DNA of 64,000 nt from NCBI GenBank assembly GCA_013400975.1, contig WBMZ01006403.1, positions 186,001-250,000 on the forward strand. The letters run 5' to 3'. The translations under genes were made by a program, and so were the position numbers. Origin of the DNA: Atrichornis clamosus. Its lineage: Eukaryota > Chordata > Aves > Passeriformes > Menuridae. Positions 62,446 to 64,000 of this stretch are shown here, piece after piece (position 1 is the stretch's first letter; every line of letters starts with the position of its first letter). The notes under the pieces were generated by a model that made no database searches, had not been told where the DNA came from, and saw only the letters and a list, made by a program, of their open reading frames with translations.

Positions 62446-63184
62446 TGTCTGGGGTGAGGTGTTGACCGCGAGGGGCTGTGTGGAGGACCTCTGAGGGAAA
62501 AGGTCTCTGCTGCCCAGTGCAGGAAGCAGCCATGACTGCCAACAGCCCCACATCAGGGCAAAGCTGAGCCCATCAGCCAAGCCGGTGGTGCCTCTGGGAA
62601 AACATGTTAAAGAAAGGACATAAAATGCTGGATAGGCAGAGGAGGAGAGGAAAAACAAGAGTGAAAAACAAGCAGAGGTCACACTGAGGTCAGAGGAGAA
62701 GATGATCCTGGTGCAGAAGTGGAGTTTTCCTGACAAAGACTACAGTCCATGGAGGGCCAGTTCTGGAGCAGGGTTATCCTGGAGGACCACAGCCAACTCT
62801 GGAGCAGGGGAATAGTGTGAGGAGTAAGGAGTGGCAAAGAGGGGTGGTTATGGATGATCGAGGTTAACCTCCACCCTCTGTGCCACTCGGCAGAGGAGAG
62901 AGGAGTTGGGAGTGAAGGAGTGTGATGGACACTGAGAAAGGGAGGAGGGAATGTGTTGTTTAAATGTTTGTCTTTTTGTTTCTCACTACTCAAATCTATT
63001 TCAATTGTCAATTAATTTAATATTTGCTCCATGTTGACCCTGTTTTGCCCCTGATGGTAGCTGATAACAAGTCTCCCTGACTTTATTTCAACCCACAAGA
63101 TTTTCATCCTGTTTACTCCTCCTGTGCCCCTGAGGAGGGGGAGTGAGTGAGCAGCTGGGTGGACCACGGCTAGGGCACCCCACA
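62446..63184 (+). mobile_element. Solo LTR of the same ERV family, plus strand, diverged
   Basis: It begins TGTCTGGGGTGAGGTGTTGA and shares with the minus-strand copy at 59471-60170 the blocks GAGCCCATCAG, GGTGGTGCCTCTGGGAAAAC, GGAGCAGGGGAATAGTGTGAGGAG in two pieces, TTTCTCACTACTCAAATC, TTGACCCTGTTTTGCCCCTG and CAACCCACAAGATTTTC. It ends near GGGCACCCCACA. It retains more of the internal GGAGCAG region than the other copy. Strong divergence from it shows that the two inserted independently and long ago. No retroviral genes adjoin it. Confidence 0.8.
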
Positions 63185-63244
63185 TAGTCAGTGCCACATG
63201 CACATGAATATCTCCAGCCAACTATGGGTTCCCCAGAACAGAAG

Positions 63245-63682
63245 AGAGAAGGAGTTACTGGAGGGAGTCCAGCAAAAGGACACCAAAATATTTAAGGGAC
63301 TGGAGCATCTCTCCAATAAAAAAGGTTCCGACTAGGAGAAGAGAAGGCTCAGAGGGATCTTACCATACCTGAAGGGAGGGTGTAAAGAAGATGAAATCAG
63401 GCTATTTCAAGTTGTGCCCTCAACAGGACAAGAGGCAATGGGCACACACTGAAACACAGGAGATTCCCTCTGAACATCAGGAAAGACTTTTTCACTGTGA
63501 GGACAGTGATGCCCTGGCACAGGCTGCACAGAGAGGTTGCGAAGCCTCCATCCTTGGAGTCAGGTATTAAGAAGCTATCTGCACATGGCCCTGGGCACAG
63601 GTGGCCCTGCTTGAGATGAGATAGGGAGTTGGATAAAATGACCTCCAGAAGCTCCTTCCAACCTCAACCATTCTGTGATTCT
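63245..63682 (+). mobile_element. CR1 LINE 3' end
   Basis: The conserved CR1 blocks appear in order: AGTTACTGGAGGGAGTCCAG, AAGGGACTGGAGCATCTCTCC, GAAGAGAAGGCTCAGAGGGA, GAACATCAGGAAAGACTTTTTC, GCACAGGCTGCACAGAGAGG, AAAATGACCTCCAGAAGCTCC and a terminal CAACCATTCTGTGATTCT. It is 5'-truncated, without coding capacity, and lies about 60 bases downstream of the plus-strand LTR in the same orientation. Confidence 0.93.
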
Positions 63683-64000
63683 TTGGAAATGCCAAAAGGT
63701 GAAAAAGACAACTTCACCTTTCCTAGAAGCAGAAAAATTACAGGTAATGAAATCCTCATGATAATTTATGATATAAATTCAACAGAGAGGTATCACTTTA
63801 GAAGAGATATATTGACGTACAACTTGATTGAAATCTCTGTAGTCTATACTGATTAATTCAGGAGAAGTTATAAATGCAATTATTTTCCACAATCTTACTT
63901 AACATGATGAAAAGAGAATGAAGGAACAAAAATGAACATTCTCACATTCTTAAGACATTCAAATATTATTTCTAGTTTAACCAGGAGAAGTGGTATCTCT
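63683..64000. other. Unassigned AT-rich DNA to the window end
   Basis: Nothing recognisable. The 75-codon frame at 63629 starts inside the CR1 tail and is not a gene. Confidence 0.4.

Overview
The window is nuclear DNA from a bird. The evidence is a set of CR1 LINE 3' ends with the avian-type terminal repeat of ATTCTATG-like units, plus three long terminal repeats of two endogenous-retrovirus families that I recognise from bird genomes. I cannot fix the species from the sequence; a songbird or other neoavian is plausible. The sequence is AT-rich with very few CG dinucleotides. There are no bacterial-style operons. Almost all open frames are short and overlap on both strands, which is the background expected of non-coding DNA. 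I find no protein-coding gene I can name. The window reads as a gene desert or the inside of a very large intron.

Layout. 1-3.5 kb: a 90-bp tandem duplication, two plus-strand CR1 ends and a G/T-rich low-complexity tract. 3.5-19 kb: unique AT-rich DNA with blocks rich in TAATTA-type motifs that look like conserved non-coding elements (3830-4440, 16670-17330, 17750-18060). 19-31 kb: a degraded CR1, an ancient amniote repeat, simple repeats, and at 31 kb a 46-base assembly gap flanked by two copies of a unit that ends in a GGAGA pentanucleotide tract. 32-36.5 kb: unique DNA with a candidate minus-strand coding exon at 32074-32130. 36.5-38.4 kb: the most structured part, with a solo LTR (36501-37078), the only CpG island in the window (37549-37905) and an octamer-bearing block (38040-38345). 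38-59 kb: unique DNA with small tandem repeats, an old CR1, a perfect 13-bp hairpin, several exon-like blocks bounded by splice signals, and two CR1 3' ends. 59-64 kb: two LTRs of one family in opposite orientation (59471-60170 minus, 62446-63184 plus) followed by another CR1.

What may be functional. The CpG island is the best candidate promoter. Exon-like blocks with good splice sites occur on both strands (best: 32074-32130 and 47423-47481 minus; 43120-43177 and 60981-61037 plus). Such pseudo-exons are common by chance in tens of kilobases, so each has low confidence until tested with transcripts or cross-species alignment. I see no tRNA, rRNA, CRISPR array or recognisable new biological system.
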